Positions 44,647 through 55,246 are shown, counted from the first letter of the stretch. The stretch: 64,000 nucleotides of DNA from an uncultured bacterium (GCA_947381965.1 CANCXX010000011.1:34327-98326); one strand, 5' to 3'. Translations and numbers: made by a program. The notes: generated by a model not told the origin, from the sequence alone.

Positions 44647-45513
44647 CTATCCCCTGCTGCACATCTGGCACCCGGCAGGCGTAACGGCACATCCGCCAAG
44701 GGCTGTCTCCCGCAATTCTGCGGGTATCCGTTTTCCTACGGAATACATGGCCGCTATCATTTCATCCAGAGGAATTTTCTGTTCTATGCCGGCAAGCGCC
44801 ATTTCCGCCGCAATCAGCGCATTGGCAACGCCGGCCGCATTGCGGCTCTGGCAGGGATATTCCACCAGCCCGCCTACCGGATCGCACACCAGTCCAAGCA
44901 TATTCATAAGCACTGTTACAGCTCCGTCCAGACACTGCTTTGGCGTTCCTCCCATCAGCTCCACTGCGGCAGATGCAGCCATGGCAGAAGCAACTCCCAC
45001 CTCTGCCTGACATCCCCCCACGGCACCGGCCACAGTTGCGTTACGCATGGCAAGATATCCGATTGCCCCTGCATTAAATAAGGCTTCTATGAGCTGCTTA
45101 TCCTCCATTCTGTACTCGTCCTGCAAAGCAAGGAGCACACCCGGCACAATTCCTGAAGATCCTGCTGTGGGAGCCGCTACTATCAGTCCCATGGAAGCGT
45201 TTACTTCAAGCACCCCCATTGCATACATAATGCCTTTGCCTGTTACCGGACCGCACACCGTTCTCCCTTCGCTTTGAAGAATATTCAGTTTCTTTGCTTC
45301 CCCTCCAATTAATCCTCCCATAGACCTTCTGGGCTTTTTCACAGCTGACAGGGCCGAGTCACGCATAATCTCCAGCACATGGGACATACGCTGAAAAATA
45401 TCTTCCTCCGGCGTTTCTCCCAAATCACACTCCCGCCTCTTCATAACATCTGAAATTTTCAAATGATTTACGGTACATAAATCTAATAATTCCTGAGCAT
45501 TTTTAAAATCCAT
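44647..45513 (-). CDS. sdaAA: L-serine dehydratase, alpha subunit
   Basis: A 288-residue subunit of the [4Fe-4S] enzyme that deaminates L-serine to pyruvate and ammonia. Conserved segments are AAPTAGSSGIVPGVLLAL, GAVGGCQAEVGVASAMA and GLVCDPVGGLVEYPCQ, plus the C-terminal cluster ligands GGCAVTPAGCQMC. Start: ATG at 45513 after GGGGATATAAAG; the frame reaches up to 45552. It follows the beta subunit by about 65 bp on the same strand. Confidence 0.94.
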   Translation of the reverse strand: MDFKNAQELLDLCTVNHLKISDVMKRRECDLGETPEEDIFQRMSHVLEIMRDSALSAVKKPRRSMGGLIGGEAKKLNILQSEGRTVCGPVTGKGIMYAMGVLEVNASMGLIVAAPTAGSSGIVPGVLLALQDEYRMEDKQLIEALFNAGAIGYLAMRNATVAGAVGGCQAEVGVASAMAASAAVELMGGTPKQCLDGAVTVLMNMLGLVCDPVGGLVEYPCQSRNAAGVANALIAAEMALAGIEQKIPLDEMIAAMYSVGKRIPAELRETALGGCAVTPAGCQMCSRG

Positions 45514-45579
45514 CTTTATATCCCCGCATATATTCCTTTTCCGTCTAACCATTTCATGAGCAAGCTATCCGCTGCTTGC

Positions 45580-46251
45580 CTATTTTGACTGAATCAACAT
45601 TACATCGTGGACAAATCCGTTTTCCTGCAGTTCCTCTGTAATATGCTCCGGCAGGCAGCCATCCGATTCCACTATCGTGTAGGCAGTGCATCCCTTTGTC
45701 TCGCGGAAAATCCTCATAAACGCAATATTGACATTGTGACTGCTTAAACATTTGGTAATATGGGCCGCCACACCAGGCCTGTCCTGATGGATTACAATCA
45801 CCGCACTGTACTCCCCGGTAAAGTCCACATCTACCTGATTAATCCGCACAATCCGTACCTTTCCGCCTCCTAGGGATTCTCCCCGTACCGTCATAACACG
45901 GTTATCCTGTCCGGTCATATTAATGTCAACGGTGTTGGGATGGACTTCCGTTTCCTCCTCATTGGTCTTAAAGGAAAATTCCATTCCTTCCCTTTTGGCA
46001 ATCTGGAAAGACTCCCCGATTCTTATATCGTCTGTGGAGAACCCCATAATCCCTCCTAAAAGGGCCCTATCTGTTCCATGTCCCTGGTAAGTCCGGGCAA
46101 AAGAACCATAAAGAGTAAATTCCACCCTTTTTATAGCACAGCCTAACATTTTTTGTGCAAGGCCGGCAATTACGCAGGCCCCCGCCGTATGAGAACTGGA
46201 AGGGCCAATCATATTCGGTCCCAACACATCAAAAACACTGATAAATGACAT
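45580..46251 (-). CDS. sdaAB: L-serine dehydratase, beta subunit
   Basis: A 223-residue partner of the alpha subunit. The N-terminal domain has the substrate-binding PSSSHTAGACVIAG and ALLGGIMGFSTDD, and the C-terminal domain is an ACT regulatory domain (SAVIVIHQDRPGVAAHITKCLSSHNVNIAFMRIF, seen as separate blocks), likely sensing serine. TTAGGAGAG precedes the ATG. Confidence 0.94.
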   Translation of the reverse strand: MSFISVFDVLGPNMIGPSSSHTAGACVIAGLAQKMLGCAIKRVEFTLYGSFARTYQGHGTDRALLGGIMGFSTDDIRIGESFQIAKREGMEFSFKTNEEETEVHPNTVDINMTGQDNRVMTVRGESLGGGKVRIVRINQVDVDFTGEYSAVIVIHQDRPGVAAHITKCLSSHNVNIAFMRIFRETKGCTAYTIVESDGCLPEHITEELQENGFVHDVMLIQSK

Positions 46252-46346
46252 TTTTCTCTCCTAATTTTCCCATCGTTTTCCTCTTGGTTCCAATACCTTC
46301 AGAGTAATTTAAGGCCCCTGATTGCCCTTAATATTTTTCTGATTTT

Positions 46347-47363
46347 CTATTCCGGCCGGATACTGATTTCTCCGCTGGAAAGCAGTTCTTCCGTTCCATC
46401 TTCATACCTGACATGAAGGTAACACTCATCACTGATCCCCAAAACAAGGGCATGTTCCCTGTCTGTCCCTTCTACGCCCATTTGTGTCCGGCCTGATTTG
46501 CCCGGAGTGATAATACGGACCTTTTTCCCAATTACAAAAGAACGCCGTCTGTACTCTTCCAGATAATTTCTTGCGGGAAATACCTGGTAATAAGCCATAA
46601 AATGTTTAAGAAACGCCACTGTTAACCGGTTGCGCAGATTTTCCCTTGGAATACTGTCTGTAAACACTGCCCCTGCCACATCCCTGATTTCTTCCGGGAA
46701 ACCGTCTTCCGGCTCATATATATTTATGCCAATTCCCACAATCACATATTCCAGCTTCCCCTCTTCCATAGACGAAGAACCTTCCGTTAGTATCCCTGAG
46801 ATTTTTTTCCCCCGCAGCCACACATCATTGACCCATTTAATCTGTACCTCTTCTCCCAAAATCTCTTCTACGCCTTTGGCTGCTGCGGCTGCCGTAAGGG
46901 TGGTAAGCATCGCCCCTTCTTCCGGCTCTGCCTCCGGGTGAAGCAACAGACTTAAGTAAAGCCCCGATCCTTCCGGCGAGTAAAAAGAGCGGCCTCTGCG
47001 CCCTCTTCCGCCGCTTTGCTCTTCTGCTAACAAAACCAAATCGCGCTTTTCTCCCTCAGCTGCATATTGTTTTAGTACATTATTGGTAGAATCTACCAAT
47101 TTTTCCACATATATCGGTAAAAAAATGCCTTCCTGTGCCAGCTCTTTTTCTATAAAAGCAGCGGAAAGCACATCTGGCGCCTTCTGCAGAACATATCCCT
47201 TGTTGTTTACCGCTTCTATGGCATACCCTTCCTTTTGCAGTCCCTTGACAGCCTTCCAGACACCTGCTCGTGTAACGGATAACTGCTGCGCAATTTCCTG
47301 TCCGGAAAAAAATTCCCCCCGATGGTTTTCCAATAATAACAATACCTGCTCTTTTATCGTCAT
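46347..47363 (-). CDS. birA: Biotin-protein ligase/biotin repressor
   Basis: A 338-residue class II BirA. The N-terminal winged helix (GEFFSGQEIAQQLSVTRAGVWKAVK) supports repressor activity. The catalytic domain has GGRGRRGRSFYSPEG (biotinyl-AMP loop) and KWVNDVWLRGKKISGILTE, followed by an SH3-like C-terminal domain. It attaches biotin to carboxylase or decarboxylase carrier proteins. No BirA operator is visible nearby. TAGGAG lies before the ATG. Confidence 0.94.
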   Translation of the reverse strand: MTIKEQVLLLLENHRGEFFSGQEIAQQLSVTRAGVWKAVKGLQKEGYAIEAVNNKGYVLQKAPDVLSAAFIEKELAQEGIFLPIYVEKLVDSTNNVLKQYAAEGEKRDLVLLAEEQSGGRGRRGRSFYSPEGSGLYLSLLLHPEAEPEEGAMLTTLTAAAAAKGVEEILGEEVQIKWVNDVWLRGKKISGILTEGSSSMEEGKLEYVIVGIGINIYEPEDGFPEEIRDVAGAVFTDSIPRENLRNRLTVAFLKHFMAYYQVFPARNYLEEYRRRSFVIGKKVRIITPGKSGRTQMGVEGTDREHALVLGISDECYLHVRYEDGTEELLSSGEISIRPE

Positions 47364-47427
47364 TTTGGTTTTCTCCTACAATATATTTTTATTCTTACCC
47401 GAATACTTCTGCAAACATACTTTGTCG

Positions 47428-47958
47428 CTACAGCCACTTAAGCTCAGGAAAATATTCCATCTCCGCCCGTCCTACAATCTCGCTTTTTTCCACAAATTTA
47501 TTCTTCCAAAATCTGGAATCCATTGAGTTGTTCCGGTTATCTCCCATTACAAAAAATCCGTCCTCCGGCACCACATAAGGTCCAAAGTCCCCTTCTGTCT
47601 CTTCCCTTATATAGCTTTCCATAAGGGGCGTGCCGTCAATATAAATTGTTCCGTCAATTCCCTCAATCTTTTCTCCAGGCAGTCCGATTATTCTTTTCAG
47701 ATAAATTGTTTTCCCATCATCCGGATAATAAAATGCAATAATATCGCCTCTTTGGGGTTCGCCGGCAATATATGCCAGCCTGTTCACAATAATCCGGCTT
47801 CCTGTCATAATCGTCGTTTCCATGGAACCGGAAGGGACCTGCGCATTGGCAATCAGCGTGTGACTGACAATAAAGGCCGCCGCAAATGCAGTCAAAATTA
47901 CTCTGGACCAGTCAAGAATGCCATATAAAACCTTTTTGATTTTCCTCTTCTTTTTCAT
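47428..47958 (-). CDS. lepB: Signal peptidase I
   Basis: A 176-residue membrane-anchored peptidase that removes signal peptides. One N-terminal membrane helix (residues 15-36) follows a Lys/Arg-rich start. The catalytic Ser is in VPSGSMETTI and the Lys in YLKRIIGLPGE; the later boxes PEDGFFVMGDNRNNSMDSR are intact. Start: ATG at 47958, eight bases after GGAG; the frame runs up to 48039 without need. Confidence 0.93.
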   Translation of the reverse strand: MKKKRKIKKVLYGILDWSRVILTAFAAAFIVSHTLIANAQVPSGSMETTIMTGSRIIVNRLAYIAGEPQRGDIIAFYYPDDGKTIYLKRIIGLPGEKIEGIDGTIYIDGTPLMESYIREETEGDFGPYVVPEDGFFVMGDNRNNSMDSRFWKNKFVEKSEIVGRAEMEYFPELKWL

Positions 47959-48159
47959 CACAGTTTCTCCGTTTCTGTAAAAATATCTGTGCTTCCATAC
48001 ATATATTTTAGAACAACTGCATACTTTTAGCAATAACATTACGTTTTGAATTGTTTACTGTCTGTAAAATTTATGATACAATAAGAAATGGTGAAAGGCG
48101 CACACCATTTTTACTGTTTAATTTTTGTCGTCTGCGCCGGCGGCAGAACGGAGATCACT

Positions 48160-48909
48160 ATGAAACGACAAAGGCATAAACACAAAGAATCCTTTTCTAT
48201 ACTCCTGATCTCCAATACAGGCCGGAGCGGCAGGCAGTTCCATTTTTCATTATTAACATTCCGCCTGTTCCTCGCCTTTTTGTTTCTTATCTGCATCGCC
48301 CTGGGGTGTCTGTCCAGTTTATTTTTGACACAGCGCCGCAGCCTGACTGCCCTTAAGGAACAATTAAACAGACAGGAACAGATGGTCCTGCAATTGGAGG
48401 AAGAAAAAGCTGCACTAGACACCGAACGACAGGCTCTTACAGCAGAAAATGAAACCCTGCATCAGGCAATTTCAGCCAGTGTCCAGGCGAAAGAACAGGA
48501 AGAAGCCCTGGCAGAAACAGAATCCAGAGCGGAACAGGACCCTTCCTTTCCCAGCCGCTATCCATCTACGGATACAGGAATGCTCCTTACCGCCTATTCC
48601 GAAGAACAGCCCTATCTCTCCCTTAATACCCATACAGAGGGAAAGGTTATTGCTGCAGGAAGCGGTACCATAACTGCCATTAAATCCGATGAGACTTATC
48701 CGGTTATCATTGAAATGGATCATGGAAATGGATACCAGACACGATATATGTGCCATCAGGAAGCAGAGCTAAACATCCAAGAGGGGGCACAGGCGAACGG
48801 AGGAGATGCCTTACTTACTATTACTACTGACAATACACAGCTGGATTATCAGGTGCTTCATGAGGGAAGTCCAATTGATCCGCTGATGGTCCTGGATGCA
48901 AAAGGATAA
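48160..48909 (+). CDS. Membrane-anchored coiled-coil protein with a degenerate LytM domain
   Basis: A 249-residue protein with a cytoplasmic basic N-terminus, one membrane helix (about residues 30-55), a coiled coil (about 60-105: LKEQLNRQEQMVLQLEEEKAAL) and a C-terminal M23/LytM-like fold (EGKVIAAGSGTITAI; PVIIEMDHGNGYQTRYMCHQ; LLTITTDNTQLDYQVLHEGSPIDPL). The zinc ligands of active M23 peptidases are not recognisable: the HxGxD segment is missing and the HxH pair is reduced to one His. It is probably a scaffold or an activator of other hydrolases. It lies 14 bp before the bactofilin gene. Start: ATG at 48160 after GGAG. Confidence 0.85.
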   Translation: MKRQRHKHKESFSILLISNTGRSGRQFHFSLLTFRLFLAFLFLICIALGCLSSLFLTQRRSLTALKEQLNRQEQMVLQLEEEKAALDTERQALTAENETLHQAISASVQAKEQEEALAETESRAEQDPSFPSRYPSTDTGMLLTAYSEEQPYLSLNTHTEGKVIAAGSGTITAIKSDETYPVIIEMDHGNGYQTRYMCHQEAELNIQEGAQANGGDALLTITTDNTQLDYQVLHEGSPIDPLMVLDAKG

Positions 48910-48923
48910 AAGGAGGATTTTTA

Positions 48924-49538
48924 ATGTTTGGAAGTAAAAACACTACACACGCAACGGAAACACGTATAAAAGTGGGTACACTGATTGGTGAAGGCGCTAT
49001 TTTCAATGGCGATTTGTCCGCGCCGGAGGCTGTCCGGGTGGACGGCACAGTAAATGGAAATTTTACCTGCGAAAAGGAACTAATCGTTGGTCCCTCCGGA
49101 CAGATTAAAGGCAATATTTCTGCGCAAAACGTAGTCATTTCAGGCACGGTAGACGGCGATGTTTCCGTCTCAGGGAAACTCGAAATTCTCTCTACCGGCA
49201 AATTAACAGGAAATATCTCTGCCAAATCTCTTGTAGTAGACGAAGACGCTTGTTTTGACGGAAGGTGTACTATGACTACTTCCGGTCAGGTAATCAGCCC
49301 TGTCAGCAGCACGGAAACCCATGAAGAATCCAAAACACAGCCCCCTGTGTCTGCACCCGCATCAGACCAGAATACTACTACATACAACCATGAAAAAAGC
49401 TATCTGTCCCAGCCAAAAGAACCTGCAAAATCTTATGGCGCACAAACAGCTCCCAAAGAAACAGCCAGACCTCTTGGAGGACAGACTTATGCTAAAGATA
49501 TGACAAAACCATCCATAAATACAAATAAAACACCTTGA
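48924..49538 (+). CDS. Bactofilin
   Basis: A 204-residue polymer-forming cytoskeletal protein. The central beta-helix (residues 12-115) shows the repeated pattern of the family: LIGEGAIFNGDLSAPEAVRVDGTV, VGPSGQIKGNISAQNVVISG and STGKLTGNISAKSLVVDE, as separate blocks. The C-terminal 80 residues are Thr/Pro/Lys-rich and disordered. Bactofilin next to a LytM protein is a common pair in which the filament places cell-wall remodelling at a site in the cell. AAAGGAGG precedes the ATG, and a terminator follows. Confidence 0.93.
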   Translation: MFGSKNTTHATETRIKVGTLIGEGAIFNGDLSAPEAVRVDGTVNGNFTCEKELIVGPSGQIKGNISAQNVVISGTVDGDVSVSGKLEILSTGKLTGNISAKSLVVDEDACFDGRCTMTTSGQVISPVSSTETHEESKTQPPVSAPASDQNTTTYNHEKSYLSQPKEPAKSYGAQTAPKETARPLGGQTYAKDMTKPSINTNKTP

Positions 49539-49543
49539 TAAAA

Positions 49544-49577
49544 CTGCCGCACCATTTAAGGTGCGGCAGCCTTTTTA
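49544..49577 (+). terminator. Rho-independent terminator after bactofilin
   Basis: CTGCCGCACC pairs perfectly with GGTGCGGCAG around ATTTAA and is followed by CCTTTTTA. Confidence 0.92.
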
Positions 49578-49602
49578 AATTTAATGCCCAAAGGAGTATA
49601 CC

Positions 49603-49842
49603 ATGAAAAAGAAACCCAAGCAAATCGCCGCCATAATCTGTATCTTTTTATTGGTTTTATTATATGTCGCAACTCTGGTAGTTTCCCTTCTGGATTTTCC
49701 CGGATCGGACAGGCTTTTTGCTGCCTGCCTTCTCGCTACCATAGGTCTTCCCATTCTTTTGTGGATTTTTATCTGGCTTTATGGCAGGTACACAAACAAA
49801 GATACCATTGCGGAAATCTTCACAAGAAATAAAAAGGATTAA
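49603..49842 (+). CDS. Small two-helix membrane protein of unknown function
   Basis: A 79-residue protein with a basic N-terminus, two membrane helices (about residues 8-30 and 40-62) and a charged tail (YTNKDTIAEIFTRNKKD). AAAGGAG lies at good spacing before the ATG. It overlaps the convergent HAD gene by four bases. I do not recognise a named family. Confidence 0.78.
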   Translation: MKKKPKQIAAIICIFLLVLLYVATLVVSLLDFPGSDRLFAACLLATIGLPILLWIFIWLYGRYTNKDTIAEIFTRNKKD

Positions 49843-50435
49843 AGAAACTTTTCCAACTCCTCTTTTGCCTGCAAAAGGGTATGAAAAACAATTCCTTTCA
49901 TGCCCTCTTTTCTGGCAGCTTCCACATTTTTTTCCATATCATCTATGAATACACATTCCTGTGCTTTCAGGCTGTACTGACTACATAAAAGCTGATAAAT
50001 TTCCGGCGCTGGTTTAATCAGTTTTACCTGGTAAGATAAAATAGCCCCGTCCGTCTCTTCCAGAAAGTCAAGCGCATCTATACACTCATTGTACGCCTTC
50101 TGTGCAAAATTTGAAATAACATAAACGCCATATCCCCTGTGTTTCAGCTCTTTTATCCATGGAACCGCATAATCATACCGCAGTATCATCCCCTTAATAT
50201 TAGAAAATACCTGTCTGATCTCGACTTCTATAGAGGGGTCGTTTGCTATAAACCCGTTTAAAAGCTCATCATCTGACATTTTTCCTCTGTCCATTTCATT
50301 CCACAAAGAACTTTTCACAGTAGCATCCGCCAGCTTTTCAAAAATTTCGTCTGTAAACCCAAAGCTTTTGTAAAACTCCCGCCAGTTAAATCCTGCCAGC
50401 ACATTTCCAATATCAAACACAATATTCTTTATCAT
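49839..50435 (-). CDS. HAD family hydrolase
   Basis: A 198-residue HAD-superfamily (IA-type) phosphatase. Motif I is VFDIGNVLAGF (the second Asp of the usual DxD is replaced by Asn), motif II is YVISN, Lys is in VKLIKPAPEIY, and motif IV is CVFIDDMEKNVEAA. DxGNV is the normal variant of the YihX/epoxide-hydrolase-N subgroup, so activity is likely. Substrate unknown. Confidence 0.88.
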   Translation of the reverse strand: MIKNIVFDIGNVLAGFNWREFYKSFGFTDEIFEKLADATVKSSLWNEMDRGKMSDDELLNGFIANDPSIEVEIRQVFSNIKGMILRYDYAVPWIKELKHRGYGVYVISNFAQKAYNECIDALDFLEETDGAILSYQVKLIKPAPEIYQLLCSQYSLKAQECVFIDDMEKNVEAARKEGMKGIVFHTLLQAKEELEKFL

Positions 50436-50540
50436 TTCTTATTTCTCCTATTTCGGTTCCGCATATCCCCCAGAAAGTACCTTCCTCCGTCAACGGAAAT
50501 CCTTTGGGTTATGCTGTTTTCCTGTTCCACTCCCGCCCTC

Positions 50541-51425
50541 TCAAACGGGCACCATTTCCAGAAATGCTTCTGCAGCCCTGGATATAAATGCCCTTATTTC
50601 TTTCACCACACAAATCTGTCTTTTAGGGATCATTTTGTTAAAACGCAGCTCAAAAAGCCTACCGTCTTCTAAGTATTCCTTTGCGAAATCTCTCACCACG
50701 CTCCCCACTCCTAAATTTCTTAAAGCAAACTGGACAATCATATCGCTGGTGGCCAGTTCAAATTCCGGGGAAACTACAACATGGTTTTTCTTTAAAAAAT
50801 CATCCACATAGCTTTTGGTGCTTGTATTTCCTTCCAGGGATATGACAGGTAGACTCTCCAGCTCCTGAAAGTCCAGCATCCTGTTTTTATACCGGATAAA
50901 TTCTCTCCCTGCCACAAACACATCTTCTATCTCACGGACAGGCATCACACAAAACGCCTGTCCTTCCGGCACAGGTGTGCTTACCACTCCAAAATCAATT
51001 TTTCCCTGTTGCAAAAGAGATATGGTTTCCGGTGTAGGGGCATTGGTAACTGTCACTTTAATTTTGGGAAAACGTTCATGATATTTCTGCAGCAAAGGGA
51101 GCAGATAAAATTTAAGCGTCATATCACTTGCTCCAATCCGAAGTTCTCCCTCTTCAAGCTGCAGCATAGAATATAATCTTTTTTCTCCCAGAAGAATCTG
51201 CTCATAACCTGCCTTTACATGTTCATACAAAACCTGTCCTTCCGGGGTCAGCCTGACCCCCCGCGGGGCCCTTACAAACAGCTTTGCCTTTAACAAGCCC
51301 TCCAGTTGTCTTAATGACTGGCTTACGGCAGGCTGGGAAATGGAAAGCTCCGCCGCCGCCCCTGTAAGACTTCCGGTTTTGGCCGCATAATAAAAAACCT
51401 TATAATATTCAAGATTTTCCGTCAT
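50541..51425 (-). CDS. LysR family transcriptional regulator
   Basis: A 294-residue regulator with an N-terminal winged helix (YYKVFYYAAKTGSLTGAAAE; SISQPAVSQSLRQLEGLL) and a periplasmic-binding-like effector domain (GELRIGASDMTLKFYLLPLL; GKIDFGVVSTPV). GGAGG lies close before the ATG. Its target is unclear; it lies downstream of carAB and the hypothetical gene on the same strand. Confidence 0.9.
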   Translation of the reverse strand: MTENLEYYKVFYYAAKTGSLTGAAAELSISQPAVSQSLRQLEGLLKAKLFVRAPRGVRLTPEGQVLYEHVKAGYEQILLGEKRLYSMLQLEEGELRIGASDMTLKFYLLPLLQKYHERFPKIKVTVTNAPTPETISLLQQGKIDFGVVSTPVPEGQAFCVMPVREIEDVFVAGREFIRYKNRMLDFQELESLPVISLEGNTSTKSYVDDFLKKNHVVVSPEFELATSDMIVQFALRNLGVGSVVRDFAKEYLEDGRLFELRFNKMIPKRQICVVKEIRAFISRAAEAFLEMVPV

Positions 51426-51474
51426 ACATCCTCCGCCTTTCTTCTTAATGTTAAGGAGAAGCCCTTTTCTGCTC

Positions 51475-51981
51475 TTACAAACTTTCCCCTCTGCGCCACA
51501 TCATTTCCGGGTCATTTCTGAATAAGAACAGGCTTTTTTTCCCAAGAAACGGGTGCATATTTTGAAAAAGCGCCTGTCTGTCTCCTTCTTGCAGACTTTC
51601 CTGAACCAGTACCAATATCAGCTTGGATCTGGCATGAAAAAGCTTTAGATTTGCTGCCAGTTTGTCAAGTGTTTTTGGCTTTTCCTCCCTTTGGTAGTTT
51701 TCAAAACACCTCCCCATCTGCAGAAAAGAAATAGGAACCACCTGATTTTCCATGTCATCATCCCCACGCCATAATAAAAAATTCAGTCTGACATTCCTGA
51801 ACACCTCGCTGTGTGAACGCAGCACAGCCGCAATATCTGATGTCATCTCCATCACATAATTCTTTGGAAGTGCACAATCAATGACCAGCGTCATTTCCAA
51901 TATGCCGCCTGTATAATTCCCCTTCACATGCAGCACCCTCTCTACTGCATTTTTTAAGTTCATTTTCATAAGCAGTTCCAT
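51475..51981 (-). CDS. Conserved-looking protein of unknown function downstream of carB
   Basis: A 168-residue soluble protein with alternating strands and helices (GILEMTLVIDCALPKN; VFRNVRLNFLLWRGDDD; LKLFHARSKLILVLVQESL), a pattern like a three-layer alpha/beta domain. I do not recognise the family. Start: ATG at 51981 after CGGGGGAA; an upstream TTG (52032) is the alternative. It follows carB closely and may share its transcript. Confidence 0.6.
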   Translation of the reverse strand: MELLMKMNLKNAVERVLHVKGNYTGGILEMTLVIDCALPKNYVMEMTSDIAAVLRSHSEVFRNVRLNFLLWRGDDDMENQVVPISFLQMGRCFENYQREEKPKTLDKLAANLKLFHARSKLILVLVQESLQEGDRQALFQNMHPFLGKKSLFLFRNDPEMMWRRGESL

Positions 51982-52051
51982 TTTTATTCCCCCGCATACC
52001 GCAAGCGCTGCTTCCGGTACCCCATCAATCAATCTATTGCCTCAGGCAGTC

Positions 52052-55000
52052 TTATATAGCTGCCACATCAATTAAAGTAAACTGCTCCTTCGCATTTTCC
52101 AGGCTTGTCACCAATGCTCTGGCAGTATCCATGGCCGTAATGCAGTTTACGCCTGTTTCAATCGCCGTCCTTCTGATTAAAAAGCCATCTCTTGATTTGT
52201 CCCGTCCCTGAGTGGGTGTATCAATAACCAGGTCAATCCGGTGTCCCAGAATTAAATCCATCACCGTAGGGGATTCCTGGGAAATCTTGTTAACCTTCCT
52301 TGCCTTGATGCCTGCTTCCTGTAAGGCCGCCGCAGTACTTCTTGTGGCATAAATGGTATAACCCAGCGCTTCAAACCGGCGTCCAATTTCCACTGCCTCG
52401 CCTTTATCCGCATCTTTTACTGTGATAATCATCTGCTTATGTTTGGGTAAATCCACACCAGCTCCAAGAAATGCCTTATAAAGGGCTTCGTTAAAGGTCC
52501 GGGCTATCCCAAGACACTCTCCTGTAGATTTCATTTCCGGGCCAAGGCTGATTTCCGCCCCCCGGATCTTCTCAAAGGAAAACACTGGCATTTTAATTGC
52601 AAAATAATCTGCCTCCGGCTGTAAGCCTGGTTCATACCCCAACTCTTTAATGGTTTTTCCGATAATCACTTCTGTGGCCAGATCCACAATGGGAATTCCC
52701 GTCACCTTACTGATGTACGGCACAGTACGGGAGGACCGGGGATTGACTTCTATTACATATACCTCCTCCCCAATAGCGATAAACTGAATATTTATCAGTC
52801 CTTTTACATGAAGCGCCTTTGCAAGCCGTCTGGTGTATTCTGCAATTTTTTCCTTTACTGTATCCGTAATAGTCGGCGCCGGGTAAACAGAAATACTGTC
52901 GCCGGAATGAACGCCTGTTCTTTCAATATGTTCCATAATTCCCGGAATCAGAATATCTGTGCCATCGCAGACTGCGTCCACCTCAATTTCTTTTCCCTGC
53001 AGATACTTATCAACCAAAATAGGATGGTCCTGGGCAATCCGGTTAATAATATTCATAAATTCTTCAATTTCCTCATCGGAAATAGCAATCTGCATCCCCT
53101 GTCCGCCAAGCACATAGGAAGGGCGTACCAATACAGGATAGCCCAGCCTGCCTGCCACAGCTTTTGCTTCCTCCACTGTATAGACAGTTCCCCCGGCAGC
53201 TCTCGGTATCCCGGTTTCCTCCAGTATTTTATCAAACAGTTCCCTGTCCTCTGCTGCGTCCACATCTTCCGCTTTGGTTCCCAAAATCGGCACTCCCATT
53301 TTCATAAGGCTTTCCGTAAGCTTAATGGCTGTCTGCCCGCCGAACTGCACTACTGCCCCATCTGGCTTTTCATGTCTTACAATACTCTCCACATCTTCCG
53401 GCGTAAGAGGTTCAAAGTAAAGCTTATCTGCAATATCAAAATCTGTACTTACAGTTTCCGGGTTATTGTTAATAATAACCGTCTCATATCCCGCCTTTGA
53501 AAAAGCCCAGGTTGCATGGACGGAACAATAGTCAAACTCAATCCCCTGCCCAATTCTGATGGGACCGGATCCAAGCACCAGTACTTTTTTAGCCGGATGG
53601 GTTTCTTCCGCCTCGTTTTCACTGCCATATACGGAATAATAATAAGGCGTAGCCGCCTGGAACTCTGCAGCGCAGGTATCTACCATTTTATAAGCTGCAA
53701 AAATGCCGTTTTCATAACGCATTTTTTTGATTTCTTCCCCATCCATGCCAGTAAGTCCTGCAATCACGCTGTCGGGAAATTCCATGCGCTTTGCCTCTTT
53801 CAGCAATTCTTTAGTAAGAGGTCCCTGCCTGATCGCCTGCTCCATTTCCACCAAAGCAGCTATCTTATCAATAAACCAGCAGTCAATCATTGTAATTTTA
53901 TGAATCGTATCATAAGAAATACCCTTGCGCAACGCCTGGGCAATCACAAAAATCCTCTGGTCGTCCACTATTTTCATTCTCTCTTCCAGCTCTTCTACTG
54001 TAAGAGCGCTAAAGTCATAACTAAGCAAACAATCTACATGCTGTTCCAGGGAACGGATCGCCTTCATCAATGCCCCTTCAAAGTTGTCACAAATGCTCAT
54101 TACCTCTCCGGTAGCCTTCATCTGTGTGGTCAGTGTTCTTTTGGCCGTTATAAATTTATCGAAAGGAAGCCTTGGCATTTTCACCACACAGTAATCAAGC
54201 GCCGGCTCAAAGCTTGCATAGGTTTTACCTGTAATAGCATTTTTAATTTCATCCAGCGTATAGCCAAGAGCAATCTTCGCCGCAACCTTGGCAATGGGAT
54301 ATCCGGTAGCTTTGCTAGCTAAAGCAGAGGAACGGCTGACTCTTGGATTCACTTCAATCACACAATATTCAAAGCTTTCGGGGTGAAGGGCAAACTGCAC
54401 ATTACATCCTCCGGTGATCTCCAGTTCGTTAATAATATTGAGGGCGGAGGTCCTAAGCATTTGGTATTCTTTATCTCCCAAAGTCTGTGATGGGGCAACC
54501 ACAATGCTGTCTCCGGTATGAACCCCCACTGGGTCAATATTTTCCATATTGCAGACAGTAATACAGTTTCCCGCGCTATCCCGCATCACTTCATACTCAA
54601 TTTCTTTCCATCCTGCAATGCACCGCTCTACCAGGACCTGGCCCACACGGGAAAGACGCAGGCCGTTTTCCAGTATGCTTTCAAGCTCCTGCTGATTGCG
54701 GGCAATTCCGCCGCCGGAACCTCCAAGGGTATAGGCCGGACGGAGCACTACCGGATAGCCAATTGTCTTTGTAAAGGCCACACCCTCTTCCACAGTTTCC
54801 ACCACAGTAGAAGCGGCGCAGGGTTCTCCGATTTTTTCCATGGTGTCTTTAAATTCCTGTCTGTCCTCCGCTTTCTTAATCGTTGTGGCAGTGGTGCCAA
54901 GAAGTCTGACATTATGGGAAGCAAGAAAACCGGATTCTGCCAGCTCCATGCCAAGGTTAAGTCCGGCCTGCCCTCCTAGTGTTGGCAGAATACTGTCAGG

Positions 55001-55246
55001 CTTTTCCTTTTCAATTATCTGCTCTAACACCCTTGCAGTCAGCGGTTCAATATAAACCTTATCCGCTATGTTCCTGTCTGTCATAATGGTGGCAGGATTA
55101 GAATTGACCAAAATTACCTCCACGCCCTCTTCCTTTAAAGAACGGCATGCCTGGGTTCCCGCGTAGTCAAATTCCGCTGCCTGTCCAATCACAATGGGAC
55201 CGGAACCAATCACCATCACTCGTTTCACATTTGGATTTTTAGGCAT
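52052..55246 (-). CDS. carB: Carbamoyl-phosphate synthase, large subunit
   Basis: A 1,064-residue synthetase that makes carbamoyl phosphate for pyrimidine and arginine synthesis. Two homologous halves are visible, each with a GSGPIxIGQ(G/A)xEFDY motif and an ATP-grasp fold ([42 protein letters not shown]), then a C-terminal methylglyoxal-synthase-like regulatory domain. Start: ATG at 55246 after GGAGGAGAGG; the open frame runs 144 bases further into carA and is rejected. It overlaps the carA stop by eight bases. Confidence 0.96.
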   Translation of the reverse strand: MPKNPNVKRVMVIGSGPIVIGQAAEFDYAGTQACRSLKEEGVEVILVNSNPATIMTDRNIADKVYIEPLTARVLEQIIEKEKPDSILPTLGGQAGLNLGMELAESGFLASHNVRLLGTTATTIKKAEDRQEFKDTMEKIGEPCAASTVVETVEEGVAFTKTIGYPVVLRPAYTLGGSGGGIARNQQELESILENGLRLSRVGQVLVERCIAGWKEIEYEVMRDSAGNCITVCNMENIDPVGVHTGDSIVVAPSQTLGDKEYQMLRTSALNIINELEITGGCNVQFALHPESFEYCVIEVNPRVSRSSALASKATGYPIAKVAAKIALGYTLDEIKNAITGKTYASFEPALDYCVVKMPRLPFDKFITAKRTLTTQMKATGEVMSICDNFEGALMKAIRSLEQHVDCLLSYDFSALTVEELEERMKIVDDQRIFVIAQALRKGISYDTIHKITMIDCWFIDKIAALVEMEQAIRQGPLTKELLKEAKRMEFPDSVIAGLTGMDGEEIKKMRYENGIFAAYKMVDTCAAEFQAATPYYYSVYGSENEAEETHPAKKVLVLGSGPIRIGQGIEFDYCSVHATWAFSKAGYETVIINNNPETVSTDFDIADKLYFEPLTPEDVESIVRHEKPDGAVVQFGGQTAIKLTESLMKMGVPILGTKAEDVDAAEDRELFDKILEETGIPRAAGGTVYTVEEAKAVAGRLGYPVLVRPSYVLGGQGMQIAISDEEIEEFMNIINRIAQDHPILVDKYLQGKEIEVDAVCDGTDILIPGIMEHIERTGVHSGDSISVYPAPTITDTVKEKIAEYTRRLAKALHVKGLINIQFIAIGEEVYVIEVNPRSSRTVPYISKVTGIPIVDLATEVIIGKTIKELGYEPGLQPEADYFAIKMPVFSFEKIRGAEISLGPEMKSTGECLGIARTFNEALYKAFLGAGVDLPKHKQMIITVKDADKGEAVEIGRRFEALGYTIYATRSTAAALQEAGIKARKVNKISQESPTVMDLILGHRIDLVIDTPTQGRDKSRDGFLIRRTAIETGVNCITAMDTARALVTSLENAKEQFTLIDVAAI

